From NCBI GenBank assembly GCA_964484515.1, contig CAZAGT010000077.1:1-17253 (forward strand): a stretch of DNA of 17,253 nucleotides. The letters run 5' to 3'. Within the stretch, counting starts at the first letter, position 1. The number at the start of each line of letters is the position of its first letter. Position numbers and translations under genes: made by a program. This stretch comes from CAZAGT01 sp964484515 (GTDB lineage: Bacteria > Desulfobacterota > DSM-4660 > Desulfatiglandales > HGW-15). Of this stretch, positions 1-6,892 are shown one piece after another. The notes below the pieces were generated by a model, which searched no databases, was not told the DNA's origin, and was given only the letters and a program-made list of their open reading frames with translations.

Positions 1-163
1 TTCGAGCGGGTAACGTTTCGTTTTTGAAAAGAGACCCCCATGACCAGGCGAACAGACGCCGAAGATCTGAAAACGTCAAATTTACGTACAGATTTCATGG
101 AGTTTCCCCGTCGATCAACCTGGCCGCCCTGCGGTAAGGGGTGGCGCTGACACCTGATCCCCG
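1..163 (+). repeat. Dispersed repeat arm, copy A (cut by window edge)
   Basis: Bases 1-20 match, 20 of 20, the reverse complement of 5599-5618 (copy C). Bases 19-52 match 5755-5788 (copy B) with two differences. Similarity to B then continues in patches: GTCAAATT, TTCATGGAGTTTCCC, and a final CTGCGG(T/C)AAG...CGCTGAC/GGCTGAC block, with one gap of roughly 20 nt in A. The 191 nt downstream of dapF hold nothing else that I can support. Because base 1 is still inside the match to copy C, the element probably extends to the left of the window. Confidence 0.75.
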
Positions 164-191
164 GTCCCTTGCCCCTTCGACATTCCTGCGG

Positions 192-1013
192 CTAAAGGGC
201 CTCTTCATTCAGCTCGGCCACGTAGGCGATTGCGGTGTTGCCTTGCAGCCAGATTCGTTTGAAGTCGCTACCTTCCTGATCGAAGTAGATGGTGAGGTCT
301 TCGCCCCCTCTGGTCCCAACCCTGACAGGCGATTTCACAGCCCTCCTGGCCGCCGCCACCAGGGCTGAAGCAATGGCACCGGTCCCGCAAGCAAGGGTCT
401 CGTCCTCGACACCCCGCTCATAGGTCCTTACGGCAATCGATTTGGAGTCGATCATCTTCGCAAAATTGGCGTTTGTCCCATTGGGCGAAAACATCTCATG
501 GTAGCGAATGGCCCGACCCTTCTCGAAGACGGGATAGTCCTCCAGGTCCTCGAGTTGGACGACGACATGCGGGACGCCCGTATTCACGTAGTCCGCGCTC
601 AGCCATCCGGGTTCACGCGCCAATCCAATATCTAACTCAAGACCAGTAGGGTCAGGCATGAGCTCTTTGACCACGCGCCCCTTCACCTCGGCTGAAACGG
701 GTCCCGCCAGGGTTTCGAAGGTCATCTTCGAACCGGCAATCCCCTTGAGGTGGGCGAAGCGTGCCACGCAGCGTCCGCCGTTGCCGCACATCTCCACCTC
801 ACCGCCGTCCGCGTTGAAGAACCGCCAGGCAAAATCGTACCGGTCCGATTTGACCACGTAAATGATGCCGTCCGCCCCCACTGATTCCCGGCGGCGGCAA
901 ATCCGCTCGCCAACGCGTCCCATATCGGCCTCGGCGACTTTGCCATCCATGTTGTCAATCAGGATGAAATCGTTGCCACTGCCGTTCATTTTCCAGAATT
1001 CAATCGTCTCCAT
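192..1013 (-). CDS. dapF: Diaminopimelate epimerase DapF
   Basis: Interconverts LL- and meso-diaminopimelate in the cytoplasm, the penultimate step to lysine and the source of meso-DAP for peptidoglycan. The 273-residue protein has the two-fold DapF architecture. The catalytic cysteine pair is visible: Cys76 in EMCGNGGRCVARF and Cys209 in DETLACGTGA. The N-terminal FWKMNGSGNDFILID block is also typical. I chose the ATG at 1013 because METIEFWKMNGSGND is the normal family N-terminus and GAAGGTGG lies just upstream; the reading frame stays open to 1085, but that part overlaps lysA and looks non-native. It lies 25 nt after lysA, so both last steps of lysine synthesis are probably co-transcribed. 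The length is normal and no key residue is missing. Confidence 0.96.
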   Translation of the reverse strand: METIEFWKMNGSGNDFILIDNMDGKVAEADMGRVGERICRRRESVGADGIIYVVKSDRYDFAWRFFNADGGEVEMCGNGGRCVARFAHLKGIAGSKMTFETLAGPVSAEVKGRVVKELMPDPTGLELDIGLAREPGWLSADYVNTGVPHVVVQLEDLEDYPVFEKGRAIRYHEMFSPNGTNANFAKMIDSKSIAVRTYERGVEDETLACGTGAIASALVAAARRAVKSPVRVGTRGGEDLTIYFDQEGSDFKRIWLQGNTAIAYVAELNEEAL

Positions 1014-1038
1014 GTCAATGCCACCTTCGCAAAAGGGC

Positions 1039-2295
1039 TTAGCGCAGGAATTCGGGGATCTCTTCTCCCCTGATGAGATCTTCATAGGTTTCGCGGGCGC
1101 GAATAAGGTAATACTGCTCGCCCTTCACCAGGACCTCGGCGGCGCGGGGCCGGGCATTGTAATTTGAAGACATGCTGAAGCCGTAGGCGCCTGCACTCAT
1201 CACCGCCATGAGCTCCTGCCGCTCGAAGGCTTCCACGGTTCTGTCCTTCGCGAGGAAATCGCCCGACTCACATATCGGTCCGACGATATCGGCCTGAACG
1301 GCCTCCCTGCCAGATCGTCTCACGGGCTGAACGGCATGATATGAGCCGTACAAGCTCGGCCTTGCCAGATCGTTCATGGCCGCATCTACGATGATGAAAC
1401 GCTTGTCCCCGGTCGATTTGGTGTAAAGGACCTTCGTGACCAAGACACCCGCATTCCCAGTTATGACCCGTCCCGGCTCTAATATGAGGGTGAGTTCGCC
1501 CATGTCGAGCGCCTCCTTGAGGGCCCGGGCATACTCGCTCGGGTGAGGTGGAGTCTCTTCCTCATAGGTGATACCAAGTCCGCCGCCAAGATCCAAGAAA
1601 CGGACCTGGATATCGCTTGCCCGCAGTAAGTCAATCAGCGCCTTGAGCCTCTTCAGGGTATCCACAAACGGACTCAGTTTGGTAAGTTGGGAGCCGATAT
1701 GGCACGAGACACCGGCGATTTCCAGGTGACCGAGACCGGCGGCCGTCTCATATACCTTTGGTGCGTCCCCAATATCGATCCCAAACTTATTTTCCTTCAA
1801 CCCGGTTGAAATATAAGGATGCGTCTGGGGGTCGATGTCCGGATTGACCCTAAGGGCTATCCTTGCCCGCTTGCCCAACCGCTCGGCCACCGCATTCAGT
1901 TCGAAGACCTCCTGGCGGGATTCGACGTTAAACAACAGGATATCCGCCTTGAGCGCATCTTCCAGGTCTTCGGTCCGCTTTCCCACTCCGGAATAAACAA
2001 TCTTCATCGGATCAATGCCAGCCCTGAGAGCACGGTATAGTTCCCCCCCTGAAACGATGTCCACCCCGCCCCCTTCGAGGGCAAACAGCCTAAGGATGGC
2101 CAGGTTGGCATTCGATTTCATGGAGAAACAGGTCAGATGCTTGATTGTGTCGAAGGCGCCGTCGAAAGCCCTGAAATGCTGTTTCAAGGTGGCATGAGAA
2201 TAGAGATAGAACGGCGTACCCACGTCCTCTGCAATCGTAGCGACGGGAAGCTCTTCACAATAGAGCTCATCGTCCTTGTACTCAAAGTGGTGCAT
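1039..2295 (-). CDS. lysA: Diaminopimelate decarboxylase LysA
   Basis: PLP-dependent decarboxylation of meso-diaminopimelate to L-lysine. The 418-residue protein is of normal length for the fold-type III, alanine racemase-like family. The PLP lysine is Lys60 in CFSMKSNANLAIL. HIGSQ is at 199-203, the glycine loop LGGGLGI at about 236-242, EPGR at 273-276, and the CESGD active-site motif starts at Cys342; the last supplies residues across the dimer interface. The ATG at 2295 is preceded by AAGGG, which sits directly after the TAA of the lipoprotein gene, so the two are tightly linked (10-nt gap). dapF follows 25 nt later. Confidence 0.97.
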   Translation of the reverse strand: MHHFEYKDDELYCEELPVATIAEDVGTPFYLYSHATLKQHFRAFDGAFDTIKHLTCFSMKSNANLAILRLFALEGGGVDIVSGGELYRALRAGIDPMKIVYSGVGKRTEDLEDALKADILLFNVESRQEVFELNAVAERLGKRARIALRVNPDIDPQTHPYISTGLKENKFGIDIGDAPKVYETAAGLGHLEIAGVSCHIGSQLTKLSPFVDTLKRLKALIDLLRASDIQVRFLDLGGGLGITYEEETPPHPSEYARALKEALDMGELTLILEPGRVITGNAGVLVTKVLYTKSTGDKRFIIVDAAMNDLARPSLYGSYHAVQPVRRSGREAVQADIVGPICESGDFLAKDRTVEAFERQELMAVMSAGAYGFSMSSNYNARPRAAEVLVKGEQYYLIRARETYEDLIRGEEIPEFLR

Positions 2296-2305
2296 GACTA
2301 CCCTT

Positions 2306-2749
2306 TTACTTCGTTACGATCTTCACGCGGTCGGACGCCGGGCCGAGGGCACCGCCCTTGCCGATCAATAGGACTTTTAGGAAGTAGATCTGCGGGTCAG
2401 GCTGAACCGGGAGTTCCCCTTGAAAATGGTCCGCCCTGAGTGCCTCGGCCCCCAGATCCTGATAAGCCCGGTATTCGATCGGACAGTCCTCGCATGGAGG
2501 ATCTTCGATCGGATAACGGGCATAGAGAACCCGGGCACCATCAAGCTCTCGAATCCCGTTCGGATCCTTGAGGCCCTGAATCCTGCCGCGCAAGAGGATC
2601 CCCCTCTCTGTCTGTTCAGCATCCAGATCGACCACGTGGGCCTCAACCTGCTCTTGAGGTAAGAAAGGCGGCGCCTTTTTCCCGCATGCATTCGCCCAAA
2701 ACAACACCCCCGTCAGGATGACGGCGGCCATTCGGCGACTGACGTTCAA
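2306..2749 (-). CDS. LptM/LppL-like lipoprotein with C-terminal extension
   Basis: A predicted lipoprotein of 147 residues if the TTG at 2749 is used. That TTG overlaps the TGA of argH as TTGA, which suggests translational coupling. An in-frame ATG at 2731 is the alternative start. The N-terminus has basic residues (SRR), a hydrophobic stretch AAVILTGVLFWANA, and then Cys22 as the probable lipidation site, followed at once by GKKAPPFLPQ. This resembles the CGxKGPLYxP start of LptM (YifL), the outer-membrane lipoprotein that helps LptD mature. LptM proteins are only about 60-70 residues; here about 110 extra residues follow, probably beta-rich, with one CxxC (PPCEDCPI). The position next to lysA-dapF matches lppL-lysA-dapF in Pseudomonas and yifL-dapF in E. 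coli. The family link is inference from the short motif and the context; the function of the extension is unknown. Confidence 0.75.
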   Translation of the reverse strand: MNVSRRMAAVILTGVLFWANACGKKAPPFLPQEQVEAHVVDLDAEQTERGILLRGRIQGLKDPNGIRELDGARVLYARYPIEDPPCEDCPIEYRAYQDLGAEALRADHFQGELPVQPDPQIYFLKVLLIGKGGALGPASDRVKIVTK

Positions 2750-4125
2750 GCACCCAGCTCCTCTTTGGCCTTCATGATGCTGGCAGCAACCGCTTCGGGT
2801 CCTGTGCCGCCCGCCAGATTCCTTCGTTGGACACACATCTCCGGCTCCAGCCATGCGTACACGTCCGCGTCGATTTGGCTGTTGAACTGTCTGAGTTCGT
2901 CCAGGGTGAGGTGCTTCAGCTCTTTCTTCTGACCAATCGCGTAGAGAACCGTCTTTCCCACCGCCTCGTGGGCCTGCCGAAAGGTCGTCCCCTTGCGAAC
3001 GAGGTAATCAGCCAGATCGGTAGCGACTAGGTAGCCCTCGTCACAGGCCTTCTTCATCCGCTCGCCGTTGTAAGAAATCTCCTCGAGGAGGCGGGAAAGC
3101 ACGATGAGACATTGTTCTGCGGTGTCAACGCCGTCAAACAGGGCCTCCTTATCCTCCTGAAGGTCCTTATTATAGGTCAAGGGGAGGCCCTTCAGTGTGG
3201 TCAGGAGGGCCATGAGGTGCCCATAGAGCCTGCCCGTTTTTGCCCGCACCAGCTCGAGCAGATCCGGATTCTTCTTTTGGGGCATGATACTGCTCCCGGT
3301 GCAAAAGGCATCCGGCAGGTTCACGAAGCCGAATTCCTGACTTGACCAGATGATCAACTCCTCACTCAGGCGACTGAGGTGCATCATCAGCACGGAGACA
3401 TCAAAGAGAAATTCCAGGACAAAGTCCCGATCACTGACGGCGTCCATGCTGTTGGCCGAAAGGCCCTCAAATCCCAGTTCTTTGGCGGCCCCGGCCCGAT
3501 CGAAATCGAATGTGGAACCGGCCAGCGCGGCGCTCCCGAGGGGCAAGATATTCACCCGCTTGAGACTATCCTGGAGGCGCTGCCGATCACGTGCCAGCAT
3601 TTCGTAGTAGGCAAGCAGGTAATGAGCCACAAGGACCGGTTGAGCGCGCTGAAGATGAGTGTAGCCCGGAACAATAAGCTCGGCATTCTTCTCCGCCAGA
3701 GAGACCAGGGTGCGCTGAAGTTCCTTGATTAGGGCCTGAAGCCGGCCGACGGCCTCCCTGATAAACAGGCGCACATCGAGGGCTACCAGATCATTTCGAC
3801 TCCGGCCCGTATGGAGCTTCTCGCCAAGGGGACCGATCTTCTCGACCAAGGCCTTCTCCACCAGAGAGTGTATATCTTCGTGGCCCTCGTCCAGAGAATA
3901 ACCGGGTTGAGCCATTTCTCGTTTGATCTCCGAGAGGGCAGCGACCATCTGGGAGGCCTCGTCATCGCTGATGATCTGCGCCTTGGCCAGCATCCGAGCA
4001 TGGGCCTTGCTCGCCTCGATCTCCTGCGGGTACAGCCGAAAGTCGAACCGAAGTGAGGCATTGAACCTGTTGACTGCATCGTCCAGATCCTTCTGAAAGC
4101 GGCCGCCCCATACCTTCTGACTCAT
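2746..4125 (-). CDS. argH: Argininosuccinate lyase ArgH
   Basis: Cleaves argininosuccinate to arginine and fumarate, the last step of arginine synthesis. The 459 residues match the usual length of the fumarase/aspartase superfamily enzyme. The signature GSSIMPQKKNPD begins at residue 277 and includes the mobile catalytic serine. HTGRSRND is at 105-112, the substrate-binding YTHLQRAQP at about 155-163, and LPLGSAALAGS at 194-204. MSQKVWGGRF is the standard N-terminus, which fixes the start at 4125. Only a weak ribosome site (CGGG) lies upstream. The stop overlaps the TTG start of the lipoprotein gene. A 184-nt gap with a possible promoter separates it from argG. Confidence 0.97.
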   Translation of the reverse strand: MSQKVWGGRFQKDLDDAVNRFNASLRFDFRLYPQEIEASKAHARMLAKAQIISDDEASQMVAALSEIKREMAQPGYSLDEGHEDIHSLVEKALVEKIGPLGEKLHTGRSRNDLVALDVRLFIREAVGRLQALIKELQRTLVSLAEKNAELIVPGYTHLQRAQPVLVAHYLLAYYEMLARDRQRLQDSLKRVNILPLGSAALAGSTFDFDRAGAAKELGFEGLSANSMDAVSDRDFVLEFLFDVSVLMMHLSRLSEELIIWSSQEFGFVNLPDAFCTGSSIMPQKKNPDLLELVRAKTGRLYGHLMALLTTLKGLPLTYNKDLQEDKEALFDGVDTAEQCLIVLSRLLEEISYNGERMKKACDEGYLVATDLADYLVRKGTTFRQAHEAVGKTVLYAIGQKKELKHLTLDELRQFNSQIDADVYAWLEPEMCVQRRNLAGGTGPEAVAASIMKAKEELGA

Positions 4126-4145
4126 GTGTGATTACCCGATCGTGC

Positions 4146-4176
4146 GTTATAATGTGTATTCTTGGCGTGGTCTCAA
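4146..4176 (-). promoter_or_regulatory. Candidate promoter for argH
   Basis: On the minus strand, TTGAGA (4176-4171) is followed by two possible -10 boxes: CATTAT after 16 nt, or TATAAC after 19 nt. Just upstream is the palindrome AAACGCGTTT (4181-4190), whose last T joins a run of nine T on the minus strand. This could be a weak terminator after argG or a protein-binding site. No classical GC-rich terminator stem is seen. The argG-argH gap (4126-4309) holds nothing else I can support. Confidence 0.35.
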
Positions 4177-4309
4177 AAAAAAACGCGTTTGCTTGCCTAA
4201 GACATGAGGAGTAAGGGAGTGACTTCGGCAACAGCGGTCGGATAGGGGCCTTCGGCTGCCAAGGCTGAACCGGAGTACTCGTCCCGACAGGCCATCACTC
4301 CAGTCGTCT

Positions 4310-5515
4310 TCATCTCTTTCTCATCAGACTGGCGATTTTGAGCCGCAGGGCATTCAACCTGATGAAGCCTTCCGCATCCTGCTGGTTGTAAACCTTGTCC
4401 TTTTCAAACGTCGCAAAATCAGGATTGTAGAGTGAAGCCTCGGCCTTCCTCCCGACGACGGTACAGTTCCCCTTGTAGAGCCGCAGCCGAACATGGCCTG
4501 AGACCGACTTCTGGCTCTCATCCACCAGGGCCTGCAACATCGTACGTTCAGGTGAAAACCAGTAGCCGTAGTAAATCATCTCGGCGTAACGCGAAACGAG
4601 CCCGTCGCGGATATGCATCACTTCGCGATCCATGGTGATCGACTCCAAGGCTTGGTGGGCGGCCCTCAGGACCGTCCCGCCGGGTGTTTCATAAACACCT
4701 CTCGACTTCATGCCCACGTATCGATTCTCTACGAGATCCACCCTGCCGATGCCGTTCCGACCACCAAGGGCGTTTAGGTGGGCGAGCAGCACGGCGGGCG
4801 ACATGGGGACGCCGTCAACGGCGACCGGATCGCCGTCCTTGAACTCGATCTCCGTGTAGGTCGATTGATCGGGCGCGTCCTCGGGGGCGACCGACATCAC
4901 GAACATGTCTTTTGGCGGTTCTTGCCAGACATCCTCAAGGATGCCTCCCTCAAAACTGATATGCAACAAGTTCCTGTCCGTTGAATAGGGCTTCTCTTTG
5001 CTCACCGGGATCGGAATGCCTCTCGAACGCGCATAGTCAATCAGGTCTTTGCGGCCCTCAAACCGCCATTCCCGCCACGGCGCTATGATCTTCAGGCTCG
5101 GATCCAATGCCATATAGGCCATCTCAAACCGCACCTGATCGTTCCCTTTACCCGTTGCCCCATGGCTGACGGCATTGGCTCCGACACGCCCGGCCACATC
5201 GACTTGTTTCAATGCAATCAAGGGTCTCGCCAGTGATGTACCGAGGAGATAACCGGATTCATAGACGGCGTTCGCGCGCAACGCCGGCCAGACAAAGTCT
5301 CGTACGAATTCTTCTCTGAGGTCCTCAACAATGGCCTCTTCCGCACCTGTCCGAAGGGCCTTCGACTTGATCTCCTCGGTATCCTCCTCCTGCCCGAGGT
5401 CTGCGCAATAGGCGACTACGGGGCACTGATAGGTGTCTTTGAGCCACTGGAGAATCACGGATGTGTCGAGACCGCCGGAATAGGCGAGTACGATCTTCTG
5501 GATGTCGTTCGTCAT
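4310..5515 (-). CDS. argG: Argininosuccinate synthase ArgG
   Basis: Joins citrulline and aspartate, using ATP, to form argininosuccinate. The 401-residue protein has the PP-loop ATP-binding motif AYSGGLDTS at 11-19. Conserved downstream blocks include VSHGATGKGNDQVRFE, IAPWREW and SKEKPYSTDRNLLHIS, which line the citrulline and aspartate sites. The start at 5515 gives the normal MTNDIQKIVLAYSGG N-terminus, with GAGGG 9 nt upstream. The ATG overlaps, as ATGA, the stop of a 77-codon frame running through the repeat element upstream. The gene is cut off from argF by 477 nt of mostly repeat sequence, so its transcription may depend on read-through or on a promoter inside the repeat. Confidence 0.97.
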   Translation of the reverse strand: MTNDIQKIVLAYSGGLDTSVILQWLKDTYQCPVVAYCADLGQEEDTEEIKSKALRTGAEEAIVEDLREEFVRDFVWPALRANAVYESGYLLGTSLARPLIALKQVDVAGRVGANAVSHGATGKGNDQVRFEMAYMALDPSLKIIAPWREWRFEGRKDLIDYARSRGIPIPVSKEKPYSTDRNLLHISFEGGILEDVWQEPPKDMFVMSVAPEDAPDQSTYTEIEFKDGDPVAVDGVPMSPAVLLAHLNALGGRNGIGRVDLVENRYVGMKSRGVYETPGGTVLRAAHQALESITMDREVMHIRDGLVSRYAEMIYYGYWFSPERTMLQALVDESQKSVSGHVRLRLYKGNCTVVGRKAEASLYNPDFATFEKDKVYNQQDAEGFIRLNALRLKIASLMRKR

Positions 5516-5533
5516 TTCGCTAAACCCTCGTAG

Positions 5534-5618
5534 GAAACTCCATCAAATGAGGTCTTTGATACATCAACGCCCGGCCATGGGGGTCTCTTTTCAAGAAACG
5601 AAACGTTACCCGCTCGAA
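5534..5618 (-). repeat. Dispersed repeat arm, copy C (inverted relative to A and B)
   Basis: Read on the minus strand, this copy runs from TTCGAGCGGGTAACGTTTCG, identical to bases 1-20, through GAGACCCCCATGGCCGGGCG and ends near GATGGAGTTTCC, just before the argG ribosome site. Bases 5568-5594 are the exact reverse complement of 5760-5786 in copy B, a 27-bp perfect inverted repeat. The outer part is about 15 nt shorter than in B and has diverged. Confidence 0.85.
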
Positions 5619-5754
5619 CGCTGAAGAAGCTTGCAAGCAAGGCGGCCGGAGCAGATTCAGAGAATGAGCCAAGGCTGTCAATCCGGCCTATACCGCGGAG
5701 GCCCTCCGGCCGCCTCGGGTAGCGCCTTATGCCAAGGCATCGCACTCAATTCCT
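5619..5754. repeat. Central part of repeat element, rich in palindromes
   Basis: Lies between inverted arms C and B. It contains the palindrome GCTTGCAAGC (5629-5638), a perfect 11-bp inverted pair AGGCGGCCGGA (5640-5650) and TCCGGCCGCCT (5705-5715), and ATGCCAAGGCAT (5729-5740). A 77-codon minus-strand frame (5745-5512) crosses it and ends on the argG ATG, but it has no recognisable family and runs through repeat arm C. Together, C, centre and B span about 386 nt (5534-5919) with no transposase: a non-autonomous repeat unit or large hairpin. Confidence 0.6.
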
Positions 5755-5919
5755 CGTTTTTGAAAAGAGACCCCCATGGCCGGGCGAATACGCGCGACGA
5801 ATTTGAAAATGTCAAATTCAAGCACCAAGTTCATGGAGTTTCCCGGTTGATCACCCAGGCCCCTCTCCGGAGGCGGGCAAACTCCTGCGGCAAGCGGCGG
5901 GGCTGACTCCAATCTCCCA
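5755..5919 (+). repeat. Dispersed repeat arm, copy B
   Basis: Same orientation as copy A. Bases 5755-5788 differ from A 19-52 at two positions, and bases 5760-5786 pair perfectly with 5568-5594 of copy C. Patchy similarity to A continues through TTCATGGAGTTTCCC and CTGCGGCAAG to about 5919. The remaining 70 nt before the argF stop (5920-5992) contain no gene and no clear terminator that I can see. Confidence 0.8.
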
Positions 5920-5992
5920 CAACGAGAGCGCCTGGAAGAGCTATTCCCGGACAGGGCGCCAAAGGCCTTCTCGGAGGAAAGGTGAGCGTGTT

Positions 5993-6892
5993 TCAGCGGC
6001 CCGCCAGGAGCTTCTCCAACAGGGCCTGATGGAGGTGCATCTTGTTTTCGGCCTGATCGAACACCACGGAGTGCGGCCCCTCAAGCACGTCGGCGCTGAT
6101 CTCTTCCCCGCGATGGGCGGGAAGGCAGTGCAGCACCAGGACATCGGGCTTGGCCAGTTCGACCAGGGCCTGGTCCACCTGATAGCCTGCGAAGTCTTTT
6201 ACACGCTCTGCCTGCTGATCTTCCTGTCCCATGCTGGCCCAGACATCCGTATTAATGACATCTGCGTCCCTCACGGCCTCTCGGGGGTCTTCGACCAGCC
6301 TCGTATTCGGGGCCATGCCCTCCAGGGCCTCGGCCGGCGGATAGTATGACCGCGGGCACGCAAGGACCAACTCGAAACCCAGGATGGCGGCCGCATTGAT
6401 CCATGATTGGGCTACGTTGTTCCCATCCCCGACCCACGCCACTCTCAGGTCAATAAGGTCCCCTCTCTTCTCTTTTATGGTCATAAGATCGCTCAGGACC
6501 TGACAAGGGTGACAGCGATCCGTGAGGGCATTGATGACGGGGACCTCGGCCCAATGCGCCATCTCTTCGACCGTTTCCTGGGCATAGGTCCTTACGGCCA
6601 GTACGTCCAGATAGCGTGAAAGGACCTTTGCCGTGTCTGCGATACTTTCATCTCTGGAGAGCTGAGTATCAGCCGGGCTGAGAAAAAGGGTCTGTCCTCC
6701 CAACCTGAACATGGCGGTCTCAAAGGAGACCCTCGTTCGGGTGGATGCCTTGTCGAAGAGAAGTCCCAAGGTGTAGCCCAATAGCGATCGCTTGTTCTTG
6801 CGGCCTCCCTTTTTCATCTCGAGCCCCCGATCGATCAGCGCTGTCGCCTCGGCCGCACTCACGTCACGAATGGTCAAGAGGTCCTTTTTCAT
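5993..6892 (-). CDS. argF: Ornithine carbamoyltransferase ArgF
   Basis: Makes citrulline from ornithine and carbamoyl phosphate. The 299-residue protein is close to the family length of about 300-330. The carbamoyl-phosphate motif STRTR is at 50-54, HPCQVLSDLMT covers the second phosphate-binding block, and HCLPAHRGEEI begins at residue 255 with the ornithine-site cysteine (Cys256). The ATG at 6892 follows the TAG of argD with no gap, and the ribosome site AGGGA lies inside the end of argD, so the two are almost certainly co-translated. Downstream, the arg operon is interrupted by the repeat element before argG. Confidence 0.97.
   Translation of the reverse strand: MKKDLLTIRDVSAAEATALIDRGLEMKKGGRKNKRSLLGYTLGLLFDKASTRTRVSFETAMFRLGGQTLFLSPADTQLSRDESIADTAKVLSRYLDVLAVRTYAQETVEEMAHWAEVPVINALTDRCHPCQVLSDLMTIKEKRGDLIDLRVAWVGDGNNVAQSWINAAAILGFELVLACPRSYYPPAEALEGMAPNTRLVEDPREAVRDADVINTDVWASMGQEDQQAERVKDFAGYQVDQALVELAKPDVLVLHCLPAHRGEEISADVLEGPHSVVFDQAENKMHLHQALLEKLLAGR

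Noticed and set aside
1014..1085. N-terminal extension of DapF (24 codons)
   Set aside because: Overlaps the lysA 3' end, and METIEFWKMNGSGND is the standard start.
4126..4309. Strong terminator or riboswitch between argG and argH
   Set aside because: Only a 5-bp GCCTT/AAGGC stem and an AT palindrome with a T run are visible. No recognised arginine-responsive RNA or operator could be identified.
5631..5906. 91-codon plus-strand frame across the repeat element
   Set aside because: Runs through palindromic repeat sequence, competes with equally open frames on the other strand, and shows no domain.
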